A stretch of DNA of 64,000 nucleotides from positions 1 through 64,000 of the forward strand of contig JAAXCW010000003.1 of the NCBI GenBank assembly GCA_013036095.1, read 5' to 3'. Shown here in pieces: positions 8,227-16,810 of this stretch (the first letter of the stretch is position 1; each line of letters begins with the position of its first letter). The position numbers and the translations under genes were made by a program. This DNA is from Vulcanimicrobiota bacterium (lineage in GTDB: Bacteria > Vulcanimicrobiota > Vulcanimicrobiia > Vulcanimicrobiales > Vulcanimicrobiaceae). The notes below the pieces were generated by a model. The model did not search any database, was not told the origin of the DNA, and saw only the letters and a list, made by a program, of their open reading frames with translations.

Positions 8227-8379
8227 ATGAAGTCGTCCCGTCTCGGCGTATTTATCGCTCTTGGCGCTGCAGTGGGCGTAGCGGTCGGAGCCGGCTCGCA
8301 TCACGTTGGGCAGGGTCTCGCGCTGGGCGTAGCGTTCGGCGTGGCCTTTGGCATGGTCGCGGATCGCGCCAGACGGTGA
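8227..8379 (+). CDS. 50-residue glycine-zipper membrane mini-protein
   Basis: Small gene below common length cut-offs. The product begins MKSSRLGVFIALGAAVGVAVG and is almost entirely Gly/Ala/Val with regularly spaced glycines, ending in basic residues (DRARR). That pattern suggests one or two tightly packing membrane helices. A strong Shine-Dalgarno (ggaggag) sits 8 nt before the ATG and overlaps the end of the oxidase gene, so it is probably co-translated with it. Function unknown; a role in anchoring or assembling the oxidase is only a guess. Confidence 0.65.
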   Translation: MKSSRLGVFIALGAAVGVAVGAGSHHVGQGLALGVAFGVAFGMVADRARR

Positions 8380-8383
8380 AGAG

Positions 8384-9403
8384 CTAGTTCCGTGCTTGGT
8401 AGCTGATATTCAGATCGGCCTTCGGCGCGCGTTGCAGTAACGTACGGATGTTGAAGGCGGCCGCGATGGTAATCGTAACCGCGAGGACGACGAGCGAGAT
8501 GAAGGCTACTTCATTAAGCGCCTGCGCCGCAAGCGCGTAAGCTTGCGTGGCTGGCTGCACTACGGCGACCAGTGAACGCGACTGCAGGACGAGGCACGCG
8601 CCGATCACCATCAGCACGTTTGCGATCAGGAGCGTTCCGGCTCGAAGTTTTGTCCGCGACGGAAACAGCAGCAGCGCGAAGTCTTGCAGCACAATCAGAG
8701 CGGCGGCCACGAAAGCCAGCAGCAAGAGCGGGTGCCACGCCGGCGTTAGTGTGATCGGCGCGAGCGCCTGGCCGCCACCCGATGCGTTTATCACAAATCC
8801 GACGGCACGCCGGAGCGGTAAAAAATTGAGGAGCCAGAGCATGAACACGATGTTGGCTAGAGCTTCGATCAACAGCGAAAAGCGCGGCACCTCGCCGTAC
8901 GCCGCGCGCGGAAGCGTTCGCGGATTCCAGTTGTCGATTCCGAGCTTCGTCAGGACCGAGGAGCCCGAACCGGTCCGTTCGAGCACTACGAAAATGAACG
9001 TCACGACGCCGAGCACCAGAAAGATCGTGGGCCACATGATGGCAACGTTCTTGATGAACGACGGCAACGGCGACGGGCTCAAGAATGCCGCGATCATGGC
9101 CCCGAGCAGTTCAAGTGCGAGCGCTCCGGCCAGCGCGATTTTGAGGGTGTACCAATAGAACGGATAGATTTCAGGCCCGACAAGATATTGCGCCGGCTGA
9201 TACCGGCTCGCGACGATCTTTGGATGCCCGAACGCTCGAACGATCGTTGCGGCTTCCGCGTCAGTTAACGGGCGCCCGAACTCGCGCTCGCGATCTTCGA
9301 AGTGCGATTGGATCGTATCGGAAAGTTCGGCGATAATGTCGTCCTGCTGCGCAACCGGCAGATAGCGCCGGACTTCGTAGAGATACCGGTCGAGAAGTTC
9401 CAC
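8384..9403 (-). CDS. HAAS-domain multi-pass membrane protein
   Basis: The 339-residue product starts MELLDRYLYEVRRYLP. The soluble N-terminal helical domain of about 75 residues contains DIIAELSDTIQSHFEDRE and DAEAATIVRAFGHP. This matches the HAAS/DUF1700 domain typically encoded beside PadR regulators. About six membrane helices follow, between residues 85 and 320. It is encoded directly downstream of, and 6 bp from, a PadR gene and shares its promoter. Proteins of this type are thought to sense or modulate envelope conditions; no enzymatic role is visible. Confidence 0.85.
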   Translation of the reverse strand: MELLDRYLYEVRRYLPVAQQDDIIAELSDTIQSHFEDREREFGRPLTDAEAATIVRAFGHPKIVASRYQPAQYLVGPEIYPFYWYTLKIALAGALALELLGAMIAAFLSPSPLPSFIKNVAIMWPTIFLVLGVVTFIFVVLERTGSGSSVLTKLGIDNWNPRTLPRAAYGEVPRFSLLIEALANIVFMLWLLNFLPLRRAVGFVINASGGGQALAPITLTPAWHPLLLLAFVAAALIVLQDFALLLFPSRTKLRAGTLLIANVLMVIGACLVLQSRSLVAVVQPATQAYALAAQALNEVAFISLVVLAVTITIAAAFNIRTLLQRAPKADLNISYQARN

Positions 9404-9409
9404 TATCGG

Positions 9410-9766
9410 CTAGGCCTCCTGAGTGATGCGGTTCAGCGATGCGTTCAATTCTTTTAGCTCGTCGAGCAGAGCAGAGAGAACGGGCTTGCCCGCTCGCGTG
9501 AGCCGGTAGAACCGTTTCTTGCGTCTGTTTTCCTCGCGCCACTCGCTCTGCAGAAGTCCCTGCGCTTCCAGCCGGCGGAGCAGCGGATACAGCGTCCCCT
9601 CGTCGATCGAGATGCCGTTTTCTTCGAGCCGCGTTCGCAGCGTGTAACCGTAGCGCTCGCGTTTCAGTGCTGCGAGTACCGCCAGAACGAGACAGCCCCG
9701 CCGAAGCTCTAGGCGGAGATTATCGAAGGGCGCGGCTTCAGAAACCAGTCTTCCCTCGCGCCGCAT
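9410..9766 (-). CDS. PadR-family transcriptional regulator
   Basis: The 118-residue winged-helix repressor has the family hallmarks: LVLAVLAALKRERYGYTLRTRLEE, then EGTLYPLLRRLEAQGLL (recognition helix and start of the wing) and RKKRFYRLTRAGKPVL, followed by a C-terminal dimerisation helix. It is the first gene of a two-gene operon with the HAAS-domain membrane protein, a very common pairing. Two dyads lie immediately upstream (9767-9805) and are the likely autoregulatory operator. The ATG at 9766 abuts the first dyad. Confidence 0.93.
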   Translation of the reverse strand: MRREGRLVSEAAPFDNLRLELRRGCLVLAVLAALKRERYGYTLRTRLEENGISIDEGTLYPLLRRLEAQGLLQSEWREENRRKKRFYRLTRAGKPVLSALLDELKELNASLNRITQEA

Positions 9767-9805
9767 AGTATGTCATACATACTGTATATCACATGGTATA
9801 TGTGA
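9767..9805. promoter_or_regulatory. probable PadR operator, two dyads
   Basis: Directly upstream of the padR start are AGTATG-N5-CATACT (9767-9783) and TCACAT-N5-ATGTGA (9789-9805). Each has a 5-nt spacer and they are 5 nt apart. PadR proteins bind ATGT/ACAT-type inverted repeats, which both dyads contain. The position over the transcription and translation start region fits autorepression. Confidence 0.6.
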
Positions 9806-9861
9806 AGTCAACAGGCCGGGCCAACACACCGCCAGGACGCCATGTCGATTACCGGAGCTCG

Positions 9862-10587
9862 TCAAATCGCCGCGGGTTTCGGCCTTGCGCTCATAATCAA
9901 GAGCCACAGCATGATCGCGATCTCCCCGAAAAGCATGGGAGACGTGATGGTACCGACGGCGTCCGAATATTGAGGAAGAAGAAATCCCGAAAACGTGATC
10001 GCCAGATAAGCAAATCCGTTGATGATGAGCCAAATACCGAGAACGCGCGGAAGGAACCCCGATTTGAACACGAGCAGGCCGAACGGAAAGAGCCACAAAC
10101 CGGCAAAAACAAAACTTGCCAAGAGCTCGTAGTGATGCAGCCGCAGGAATAGCATCGCCAGTGCGTCCCGCTGAGCGGCGCTAAACACGGTTAAGAAGTC
10201 AGCACCGCGCACGAGTATCAGTGCCGCAACGTAGTTCAACGCGTTCAGAAAGTAGAGCGGAACCGGAATGAGGCCGCCCAAAATAACAAGCAGCAAGGCC
10301 TGCGTCTGATCCACGCTTTTGAACAAACGGTAAAGGGCCAACGCAACAAAGAGTTCCAGAACAATTGCGACCAACTCGCTGACGATTGCGATGCGGAAGA
10401 GCGTCTCGTGTGTGGCGATGTTATGGGCGGTTGCGGCTGCGTTTCCGGTCACAAAGAGAGTAGACGGGACGTACTCGAGGGCGAACAAGCCGAGCAGAGT
10501 CAGCAGCAGATACGGAAACCGGCCACTCGCGCGTTCCAATCCATTGGGCTCATCTTCGACCAGCCTCCCAGCGCGACGACTCCTCAT
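9862..10587 (-). CDS. DUF4386-type membrane protein
   Basis: The 241-residue protein has about six membrane segments. Conserved-looking features of DUF4386 proteins are visible: an N-terminal RFPYLLLTLLG helix, a loop with ATHETLFRIAIVSEL, the LFKSVDQTQALLLVILGGL helix and the FKSGFLPRVLGIWLIINGFAYL segment near the end. The function of this family is unknown. The gene stands alone, co-directional with and upstream of padR. The start (GTG/ATG context at 10587) is not firmly fixed. Confidence 0.8.
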   Translation of the reverse strand: MRSRRAGRLVEDEPNGLERASGRFPYLLLTLLGLFALEYVPSTLFVTGNAAATAHNIATHETLFRIAIVSELVAIVLELFVALALYRLFKSVDQTQALLLVILGGLIPVPLYFLNALNYVAALILVRGADFLTVFSAAQRDALAMLFLRLHHYELLASFVFAGLWLFPFGLLVFKSGFLPRVLGIWLIINGFAYLAITFSGFLLPQYSDAVGTITSPMLFGEIAIMLWLLIMSARPKPAAI

Positions 10588-10707
10588 CCTGCCGATCAGG
10601 CAGAACAGATGACTTACGAGCTCTTCGCCGCGATTGTTTCACGGCCGCCTTTTGCGGCCAGTCACGTAATCCGTGTGCCGCGCGTTTTCAAAAACGTGCG
10701 TCTTGTA

Positions 10708-11367
10708 ATGATAACGCTATGCTTGGCTCTTTGTGCCTGTGGCCACGGACAAAATCTTTCAATCGCCGGGAATGAGAAACATCACCGCTCGAGCGGCATG
10801 GGAATGGACGCGTTCGGGCACACGCGCATGAGCGAGGAGCGGACCACCCTCGACGAGCGCCAAAACGCGCATCTCCAACGCCTGATGAGTTATCTGAGAA
10901 CCAGCCTCGTGAAATACCGCGATGTGCGAGCCGCTGAGGCGGCGGGATTCATTCCCGAAGGAGAAGACGTCCCGGTTGGCGCTCTCAAACATTTTGTCAA
11001 TGCCGGCAACCTGCTGGCCAACTCGCGTCATCTCGACCCCGACAAGCCGATGGCGCTGCTCTATCGCCGAACACCGACTGGGTTCGAGCTAGCCGGCGTT
11101 ATGTTTTCGGCGCCGATCAACGCCTCGATGGACAATCTCGATCGGCGCATTCCTCTGGTGTTCGGCCACTGGCACTCGCATAGGAACATTTGTCAGCCCC
11201 ACCCGAATCGGCCGCTCAGTCCCCAAGAGCAGCGCGAGTTCGGCTTCAGCGGATCGATTAATACGCGTGCTGCGTGCGAAGCCGCCGGCGGCTTTTTCTT
11301 CGACAACGTCTTCGGCTGGATGGTTCACGTTTACCCGTTTGAGCGCAACGTCACCAAAGAATTTTGA
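10708..11367 (+). CDS. putative lipoprotein with His-rich motif, unknown
   Basis: The 219-residue product begins MITLCLALCAC, a short hydrophobic segment ending in a plausible lipobox Cys. A longer frame exists upstream but its sequence is the reverse of the neighbouring DUF4386 gene, so I start at ATG 10708 (GTG 10696 is possible). The mature part contains EERTTLDERQNAHLQRLMSY, then MALLYRRTPTGFELAGVMFSAP and the striking FGHWHSHRNICQPH. These HxHxH plus Cys residues could bind a metal. I do not know the family. It is probably anchored in the envelope. Confidence 0.62.
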   Translation: MITLCLALCACGHGQNLSIAGNEKHHRSSGMGMDAFGHTRMSEERTTLDERQNAHLQRLMSYLRTSLVKYRDVRAAEAAGFIPEGEDVPVGALKHFVNAGNLLANSRHLDPDKPMALLYRRTPTGFELAGVMFSAPINASMDNLDRRIPLVFGHWHSHRNICQPHPNRPLSPQEQREFGFSGSINTRAACEAAGGFFFDNVFGWMVHVYPFERNVTKEF

Positions 11368-11374
11368 CCGGCCG

Positions 11375-11950
11375 CTATTTGAAAATGAAATGCGCGATGT
11401 TGGGCTCGAGATTCCAGTAGATTAGCGCCAGCGCCGTTAAGTCGAAAACGGCATGCGCAATCATCGGTATCCAAATTTTTCCTATAACTGCGAAGACGCT
11501 TCCGAAAATCAGTCCGGTGAACACGGCTTGTTCGGCGCCGGGGATTCCCTGATCGTAAAGGTGTGAAATCGCGAACAGTCCGGAGGTAATCAGCACGATG
11601 CAGGTTTTTGCAACGGCACCGGATCCCAGTACCTTGCCGAGGCGTTCGAACAGGAACCCGCGGTAAACGGTCTCTTCGCCGAATCCTCCGATGACAATAA
11701 CGGTAAGCGCCGTACCTGCGAGCGCGACCGGATTCCCCGCGACATAATGATAGACGTGATTGACGGGGTCGGCGCCGAAAAGAGGCATCACGAGCGCTTT
11801 CATCACGATTTTGAGCGCTACGCCCAGCGCAACGCCAGCTGCAACCGTCCCGATCCAGCTCTTCGGCCTTACAAAGCCGAGCTCGCGCCATGGAGTGCGT
11901 GAAAGCTGCATCCACACGAGAACCAGCGCAGCGCCGATCAAGCCCATCAT
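11375..11950 (-). CDS. CPBP-family intramembrane metalloprotease-like protein
   Basis: The 191-residue multi-pass protein carries all three motifs of the CPBP/Abi family: GEETVYRGFLFERL (EExxxR), FAISHLYDQG (the FxxxH motif) and IAHAVFDL (HxxxN/D position), each inside a hydrophobic segment. In characterised members these residues form the intramembrane metal site. Bacterial copies are linked to bacteriocin self-immunity or to unknown processing. It converges with the lipoprotein gene and diverges from the DUF4139 gene. Substrate unknown. Confidence 0.85.
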   Translation of the reverse strand: MMGLIGAALVLVWMQLSRTPWRELGFVRPKSWIGTVAAGVALGVALKIVMKALVMPLFGADPVNHVYHYVAGNPVALAGTALTVIVIGGFGEETVYRGFLFERLGKVLGSGAVAKTCIVLITSGLFAISHLYDQGIPGAEQAVFTGLIFGSVFAVIGKIWIPMIAHAVFDLTALALIYWNLEPNIAHFIFK

Positions 11951-12055
11951 GCTACTTCACATACGACAGGCGGGGCGGATTGTTCCGCGCAGTGCGCGTC
12001 ACGCAACAGGCGACTCATGCGTTTGACATGCAACATTCTCGACCGGAGGCCTTGC

Positions 12056-13489
12056 ATGGTACGCACCGCATCGATCGTTCTTTCGTCACTAGCGCTTCTC
12101 GTACCGGCCGGGAAGGTCGCCGCCGCCCCGCGCGAGCGCACGAGCACAGTCGCGCAGCGCGATCTCGTGAACCTTACCGTATACACTGCCGGGACCGCGC
12201 TCGTGCACGATCGGCGGCGTGTGTACATGAACGGAGGCGCGAACCGCATTGCATGGCGCGACGTAAGCGCGCAAATCGATCCGACGAGTGCCTTAGTTGA
12301 TTCCGTCGGTGATGTCAGCGGCGTGACCGTCACCGAGCAGAATTTCGATTACGACCTGTTCAATCCGTCCGCCCTGTTGGACCGGTACATCGGGCGCGAC
12401 GTTATCGTGGTCCATGACCCGCGTTTTGCAGGCGATCGGGAGACACGGGAGACGGCCCGCGTGCTCAGCACTAACGGCGGGATAGTATTGCGATATCGCA
12501 ACCGCATCGAAACCGAACTCCGCGGCCATATCGCCTATCCGGTGTCATCGAGTACTTTTCGCGACCGGCCCACACTCGTCTTGGATATGCAAAGTGCGCG
12601 CGCGGGAGCGCACACGTTGGATTTGAGCTACCTCACCAGCGGCTTGAGCTGGCGCGCGGACTATGTCGGGTTGCTTAGCCCGGACGAGCGGCGTTTGCAG
12701 CTCACCGGTCTGATTACGCTTTCGAACAACAGCGGGACCGGATACGACAATGCCCGTTTACAGCTGGTGGCGGGCAACGTCAACATCATTCAGCCGCAGA
12801 TGCTTCGCACGATTGCAAACGTTACGGCGCACGCCGCAGGGAATCTTGTCCGGCCCGATACGTTCGTGCAAGAGAACTACTTTGAATATCATCTGTACAC
12901 GTTGAGCCGCCCCACGACCGTCTTGGACAAACAAACCAAACAAATCTCGCTCCTCAGTGCGCGGGACGTGCCGGTGCGAAAGACACTGGAGTTGCGCGGA
13001 TCGCAGAACTACTATCGTAACGAAGACGCCGATCTGGGCGACCGCCTCCCGGTCGGAGTCTATGTGACGTTCCAAAATCGCGGCGGCGACCTGGGTATTC
13101 CATTGCCGGCCGGTATCGTGCGCCTGTATCAAAATGATACTCACAACCTCTCGCAGCTGTTGGGGTCGGACCAAATCGGTCACACTCCACGCAATGAGTC
13201 CGTGCGTCTCCACCTCGGCGATTCGTTCGACGTAACGGCGCGCAAGCGGCAGACGAATTTCGAAGGCCACGACTGCTCGGACGATTCGTCATATGAGATC
13301 AAAATCTCAAATGCAAAGCAGATTCCGCAGGACGTGCTTGTCGTTGAATCGATTCCCGGAACGTGGCAAATTCTTGCCGAGAATACGCCGCACGAAAAAA
13401 CGTCGGCCTCGACCGCAACCTGGACGGTGCATGTCCCGCCCGACAGTCATGCGACGCTGACGTATACGGCCCGCAGCTCCTGGTGTTGA
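12056..13489 (+). CDS. secreted DUF4139-domain protein
   Basis: The 477-residue product starts MVRTASIVLSSLALLVPAG with a signal peptide to about residue 23. The ATG at 12056 has a well-placed ccggaggc ribosome site; the longer frame from 12017 lacks one. The body matches DUF4139 proteins: LVNLTVYTAGTALVHDRR near the N-terminus, YLTSGLSWRADYVGLLS in the middle, and EIKISNAKQIPQDVLVVE with a final beta-sandwich. It has no catalytic motif. Such proteins are exported and probably structural or adhesive. Confidence 0.85.
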   Translation: MVRTASIVLSSLALLVPAGKVAAAPRERTSTVAQRDLVNLTVYTAGTALVHDRRRVYMNGGANRIAWRDVSAQIDPTSALVDSVGDVSGVTVTEQNFDYDLFNPSALLDRYIGRDVIVVHDPRFAGDRETRETARVLSTNGGIVLRYRNRIETELRGHIAYPVSSSTFRDRPTLVLDMQSARAGAHTLDLSYLTSGLSWRADYVGLLSPDERRLQLTGLITLSNNSGTGYDNARLQLVAGNVNIIQPQMLRTIANVTAHAAGNLVRPDTFVQENYFEYHLYTLSRPTTVLDKQTKQISLLSARDVPVRKTLELRGSQNYYRNEDADLGDRLPVGVYVTFQNRGGDLGIPLPAGIVRLYQNDTHNLSQLLGSDQIGHTPRNESVRLHLGDSFDVTARKRQTNFEGHDCSDDSSYEIKISNAKQIPQDVLVVESIPGTWQILAENTPHEKTSASTATWTVHVPPDSHATLTYTARSSWC

Positions 13490-13549
13490 TAAAAAGCAGC
13501 CGCCCGGCGGCCGGCTTGCGAAGCGTTTCGAAGCGGGTATACGGCCGTT

Positions 13550-13762
13550 ATGGAAACGACTTACTACACGTGTCTCAACGCGCACTGCGCTAGGCATCGC
13601 AACGTTTTTCTCGACGGCGACTCGGAACACGAGCACTGCGAGCGTACCGTGCTTCGTTTCGATGAAGGAAACAAGCGCCCCGGCTGGCTGCGTTGGGCCA
13701 TACCGGCTGCGGCGGCGGTCGCGGCGCTGGTGACGGTTCAGGTAATGAGACGCAGCGCGTAA
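13550..13762 (+). CDS. small tail-anchored protein with Cys/His cluster
   Basis: Seventy residues beginning METTYYTCLNAHCARHRNVF. Three Cys (8, 13 and 29) and several His in the first 30 residues could form a small zinc site. Residues about 47-66 are a single membrane helix (WAIPAAAAVAALVTVQVM) followed by a basic end. It lies between the DUF4139 gene and the BrkB gene, 7 bp before the latter, so co-expression is likely. I do not recognise the family. Confidence 0.6.
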   Translation: METTYYTCLNAHCARHRNVFLDGDSEHEHCERTVLRFDEGNKRPGWLRWAIPAAAAVAALVTVQVMRRSA

Positions 13763-13769
13763 TCTCCGG

Positions 13770-14540
13770 TTGAAAATCCTTCAAAAAACGTTCGACAACT
13801 GGCGGCGGCACCGGGTCTCCCGGATGGCCGCCGCACTGTCTTTCTATATGGTCTTCTCGCTGGCGCCGCTGCTGTTCATCATCGTCGTAATAGCAGGCAC
13901 AGTCCTTGGAGCAGAACACACGCAGCATCTGGTGAAGAACCAGTTGCAGCTCATGGTGGGAACGCAGGGCGCGCAACTCGTCGATATGCTCGTTTCCGCA
14001 TCGGAGCATCGCACGAGTCCGGTTGCGTTGGCGACCGGCGCCGTGTTGGTCATGGCGTCGGCTTTCGGCATCTTTATGCAGGTTCAGGAAGCGCTGGACG
14101 AGATCTGGGAGATTCCCGAACGCCGGCGCGGCGGCTTATGGGAAACGATCGTGCTTCGGCTGCACGCGCTCGTAGTTGTTGCTGCGCTCGCCGCATTGGC
14201 GATGATATCGCTCGTCGTTGCCGACGCTGCCGGCTTGAAAACCGGCATCGTTGTAAACATAGTCGCGCTCGTGCTGTTCCTGACGCTCACTTATCGCGTG
14301 CTGCCTCAGACCGACGTCGGCTGGAAGAGCTCGGCGCTCGGAGCAGCGATTACCGGCATCGTGCTGCTGTTGGGCGAAGCGGCGATTTCGATCTACTTCA
14401 CGCACGCGCGCCCGGCGTCCAATTACGGAAGCGTCGGAGCGTTCGTTCTGGTGCTTCTCTGGATCTACTACTCCGCGCAGCTGCTCTTATTCGGGGCGGA
14501 ACTGACGCGCACCGTCGAGACCACCCTGGCGAAAAGCTAA
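13770..14540 (+). CDS. YihY/BrkB-family membrane protein
   Basis: The 256-residue inner-membrane protein starts at a TTG ([35 protein letters not shown]) with about six membrane helices. Typical family features are the AALSFY motif in helix 1, [13 protein letters not shown] in a loop, [15 protein letters not shown] and the final [29 protein letters not shown]. The molecular function of YihY/BrkB proteins is not settled; the old RNase BN assignment was wrong. It is slightly shorter than the E. coli protein. Confidence 0.9.
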   Translation: MKILQKTFDNWRRHRVSRMAAALSFYMVFSLAPLLFIIVVIAGTVLGAEHTQHLVKNQLQLMVGTQGAQLVDMLVSASEHRTSPVALATGAVLVMASAFGIFMQVQEALDEIWEIPERRRGGLWETIVLRLHALVVVAALAALAMISLVVADAAGLKTGIVVNIVALVLFLTLTYRVLPQTDVGWKSSALGAAITGIVLLLGEAAISIYFTHARPASNYGSVGAFVLVLLWIYYSAQLLLFGAELTRTVETTLAKS

Positions 14541-14833
14541 CCGCCGGCTATCGCGCCGACAATGAGGAGCGGCTCGTTTCCGGCTGCAACAGATTCGGGG
14601 AGCGGCGTGTCGAGCGAGTCGTGCGAGAGATCTTTCTCGCAGGCAAAAAAGCGTATGTAGGGGCGGCGTTTCTTGGAGGCTTGATCGCGGATCGTGCCGC
14701 GCAGCGTCGGGTAACGCTCTTCGAGCGCGTCGACGACGGAACGCTGCGTTATCTTTCCGTCAACCAAAAGTTCGAGCTCGCCGCTGATCCGCGCGAGCGT
14801 GCGCAGATGCGCCGGTAGCACGACGCGGATCAT
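14537..14833 (-). CDS. MoaD/ThiS-like sulfur-carrier protein with C-terminal Gly-Gly
   Basis: The 98-residue ubiquitin-fold protein starts at the ATG of an ATGA overlap with the upstream propeller gene ([19 protein letters not shown]). It ends exactly in AIAGG, the diglycine tail that is adenylated and thiocarboxylated in MoaD and ThiS. The middle reads [17 protein letters not shown], as in MoaD-like proteins. An in-frame upstream extension is encoded by the propeller gene's antisense and is rejected. No ThiF/MoeB activating enzyme or molybdopterin gene is in the window, so the acceptor is unknown. Translational coupling to a BNR propeller suggests they act together. Confidence 0.85.
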   Translation of the reverse strand: MIRVVLPAHLRTLARISGELELLVDGKITQRSVVDALEERYPTLRGTIRDQASKKRRPYIRFFACEKDLSHDSLDTPLPESVAAGNEPLLIVGAIAGG

Positions 14834-15945
14834 GCCAGTGTCTGCACCTCGACCGAGAGCACCGCCGGCAGATCGCGAACGATCGGCTTCCAGCTGTCGC
14901 CCGCATCGGAAGAAGCGTAGACTTGGCCGCCCGTCGTTCCGAAATAGATTCCGCACGACTCGAGCGAGTCAACGGCCATCGCGTCGCGCAACACGTTGAC
15001 GTAGCAATCTTTCTGCGGCAAACCGTTGGTGAGCGCTTCCCAGTCGTTTCCGCCGCTGCGGCTGCGGTAGACTCGCAGCTTTCCTTCCGGCGGAAAATGC
15101 TCGCCGTCGCTTTTGATGGGCACGACGTAAATCGTCTCCGGTTCGTGCGCGTGCACGTCGATGGGAAAACCGAAGTCGCTCGGCAGATTTCCGCTCACTT
15201 CGGTCCAGCGCTCGCCTGCGTTATCGCTCCGTAGCACGTCCCAGTGTTTCTGCATGAACAGAACGTCGGGACGCGACGGGTGCATGGCGATGCGATGCAC
15301 GCAGTGTCCGACCTCGGCGGTCGGGTCGGGAATGTACTCCGAGTGAAGGCCTTGGTTGATCGGCTTCCACGTTGCACCTGCGTCGTCGCTGCGGAACGCG
15401 CCCGCCGCTGAGATCGCGACGAATATGCGCTGCGGGTTCTTCGGATCGAGCAATATCGTATGCAGGCACATGCCGCCGGCGCCCGGCTGCCACGAACTTC
15501 CCGTCTTGTGCTCGCGCAATCCGGAAAGCTCTTCCCAATTTTGGCCGCCGTCGGCCGTGCGGAATAACGCGGCGTCTTCGACACCGGCGTACACAGTGTC
15601 GGGATCGTTCAGCGACGGTTCGAAATGCCAAACGCGCTTGAACTCCCAAGGCCGCGCCGTTCCGTCATACCATTGATGCGTGCCCGGGACGCCCGCATAC
15701 TCGAACTTGTTGCCGACGGGCTCCCACGTTCGGCCGCCGTCGTTCGAGCGCTGCACGACCTGGCCGAACCAGCTGCTCGTTTGCGATGCATATAAACGCT
15801 GCGGATCGACGGGCGAGCCTTTCACATGATAGATTTCCCAGCCCGCGAAGTGCGGTCCGCTGACGTCCCACTTCTCGCGTTTGCCGTCCGCGCTTAAAAT
15901 GAAGGCGCCCTTACGAGTGCCGACCAAAACCCGCACCGAGCTCAT
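14830..15945 (-). CDS. WD40/YVTN/BNR-repeat propeller protein (sialidase fold)
   Basis: The 371-residue protein lacks a signal peptide, so it is presumably cytoplasmic. It contains at least five BNR/Asp-box-type blades, for example [44 protein letters not shown] and [11 protein letters not shown]. The S-x-D-x-G-x-T/S-W pattern is the Asp-box of sialidase-like propellers. Catalytic Arg/Tyr residues of true sialidases are not apparent. I chose ATG 15945, preceded by a good ggaaaggg site. Its stop overlaps the start of the sulfur-carrier-like gene. Confidence 0.85.
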   Translation of the reverse strand: MSSVRVLVGTRKGAFILSADGKREKWDVSGPHFAGWEIYHVKGSPVDPQRLYASQTSSWFGQVVQRSNDGGRTWEPVGNKFEYAGVPGTHQWYDGTARPWEFKRVWHFEPSLNDPDTVYAGVEDAALFRTADGGQNWEELSGLREHKTGSSWQPGAGGMCLHTILLDPKNPQRIFVAISAAGAFRSDDAGATWKPINQGLHSEYIPDPTAEVGHCVHRIAMHPSRPDVLFMQKHWDVLRSDNAGERWTEVSGNLPSDFGFPIDVHAHEPETIYVVPIKSDGEHFPPEGKLRVYRSRSGGNDWEALTNGLPQKDCYVNVLRDAMAVDSLESCGIYFGTTGGQVYASSDAGDSWKPIVRDLPAVLSVEVQTLA

Positions 15946-15964
15946 ACGCAATCCCTTTCCGGCG

Positions 15965-16231
15965 TTACTTTTTCGCCCAGGCTATGCACCAGCCGTTGGG
16001 ACTGATCTTGCCATGCACGATCGAACAGCCGTTGGGCTTCTTGAAGAAGCGGCAGCCCGAGCACTTCTGGCCGCGCGGACCGGGCTTGTCTTGATACTTG
16101 AATTGCTTCTTATTATCGGCGGCGTCGGCGGTTGAAAACGAGCCGGCCGCGAGCAGCCCGGCCAGGGCCGGGAGCACCACGAGCGCCTTGAGCGCCTCGC
16201 CGCGCGATACGTTCTTGCTTGCGTGATCCAT
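15965..16231 (-). CDS. high-potential iron-sulfur protein (HiPIP)
   Basis: The 88-residue exported electron carrier with one [4Fe-4S] cluster has a leader (residues 1-37, ending FSTADA) and a mature domain of about 51 residues. That domain has four Cys: CSGC, then NGC, and GWC. The segment [17 protein letters not shown] fits the HiPIP signature C-x6-I-x3-G-W-C-x2-W. HiPIPs are normally Tat-exported with SRR; here the leader reads SRGEALKAL, so the second Arg is missing. It stands upstream of the propeller/sulfur-carrier pair on the same strand and diverges from the DUF2269 gene. Confidence 0.9.
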   Translation of the reverse strand: MDHASKNVSRGEALKALVVLPALAGLLAAGSFSTADAADNKKQFKYQDKPGPRGQKCSGCRFFKKPNGCSIVHGKISPNGWCIAWAKK

Positions 16232-16318
16232 AGATGTTCGTAACCTCCACATCGAAAAAAGGCGGGAGCCCGAATCTTGCTTAAGAGCGCTCCGTAAGAC
16301 CTTCCGGAGCCGTGAACG

Positions 16319-16801
16319 ATGTATAGCGCCTACCTGCTGTTGAAGCTCGTCCATGTGGTTGCGGTCGTGGCATTTCTCGGCAATATCTCCACCGGACTTT
16401 TCTGGAAGGCCATCGCGGACCGAAGCGGCCGTCCTGAAATTGCCGCACACACCCTGCGCGGAATCATATTGAGTGACCGCCTGATCACCATTCCGTCGAT
16501 CGTCGTGATTCTGATCGCCGGTTTCGGGGCGGCCTCAATTAGCGGCTGGACGATCCTTGGCACCGGGTGGATTCTGTGGTCGCTGGTGCTTTTCATCATC
16601 GCCGGAGTCGCATTCGTGCCTGTCTCGCGCGCGCAACGCGAACTCGCCGATCTCGCGTCGGCCGGCACTTCGCTGACGAGCGAAGCCTACCGGAAGCTCT
16701 CGCGCCGTTGGGAAGTTTGGGGGGCGCTCGCCCTGGTTACGCCTCTGTTCGCGTTGGTCTTGATGGTCACGAAACCCGCGCTCATCGCATTTCACCGCTA
16801 G
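16319..16801 (+). CDS. DUF2269-family membrane protein
   Basis: The 160-residue protein has four membrane helices. It starts MYSAYLLLKLVHVVAVVAFLGNISTGLFW, the typical DUF2269 opening with a conserved His in helix 1, followed by LSDRLITIPSIVVILIAGFG and ISGWTILGTGWILWSL. The family is predicted to be integral membrane, of unknown function, and is often placed near redox proteins. Here it diverges from the HiPIP gene by 87 bp and is followed 9 bp later by the rhodanese-dioxygenase gene. Confidence 0.82.
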   Translation: MYSAYLLLKLVHVVAVVAFLGNISTGLFWKAIADRSGRPEIAAHTLRGIILSDRLITIPSIVVILIAGFGAASISGWTILGTGWILWSLVLFIIAGVAFVPVSRAQRELADLASAGTSLTSEAYRKLSRRWEVWGALALVTPLFALVLMVTKPALIAFHR

Positions 16802-16810
16802 GAGCAGAGC

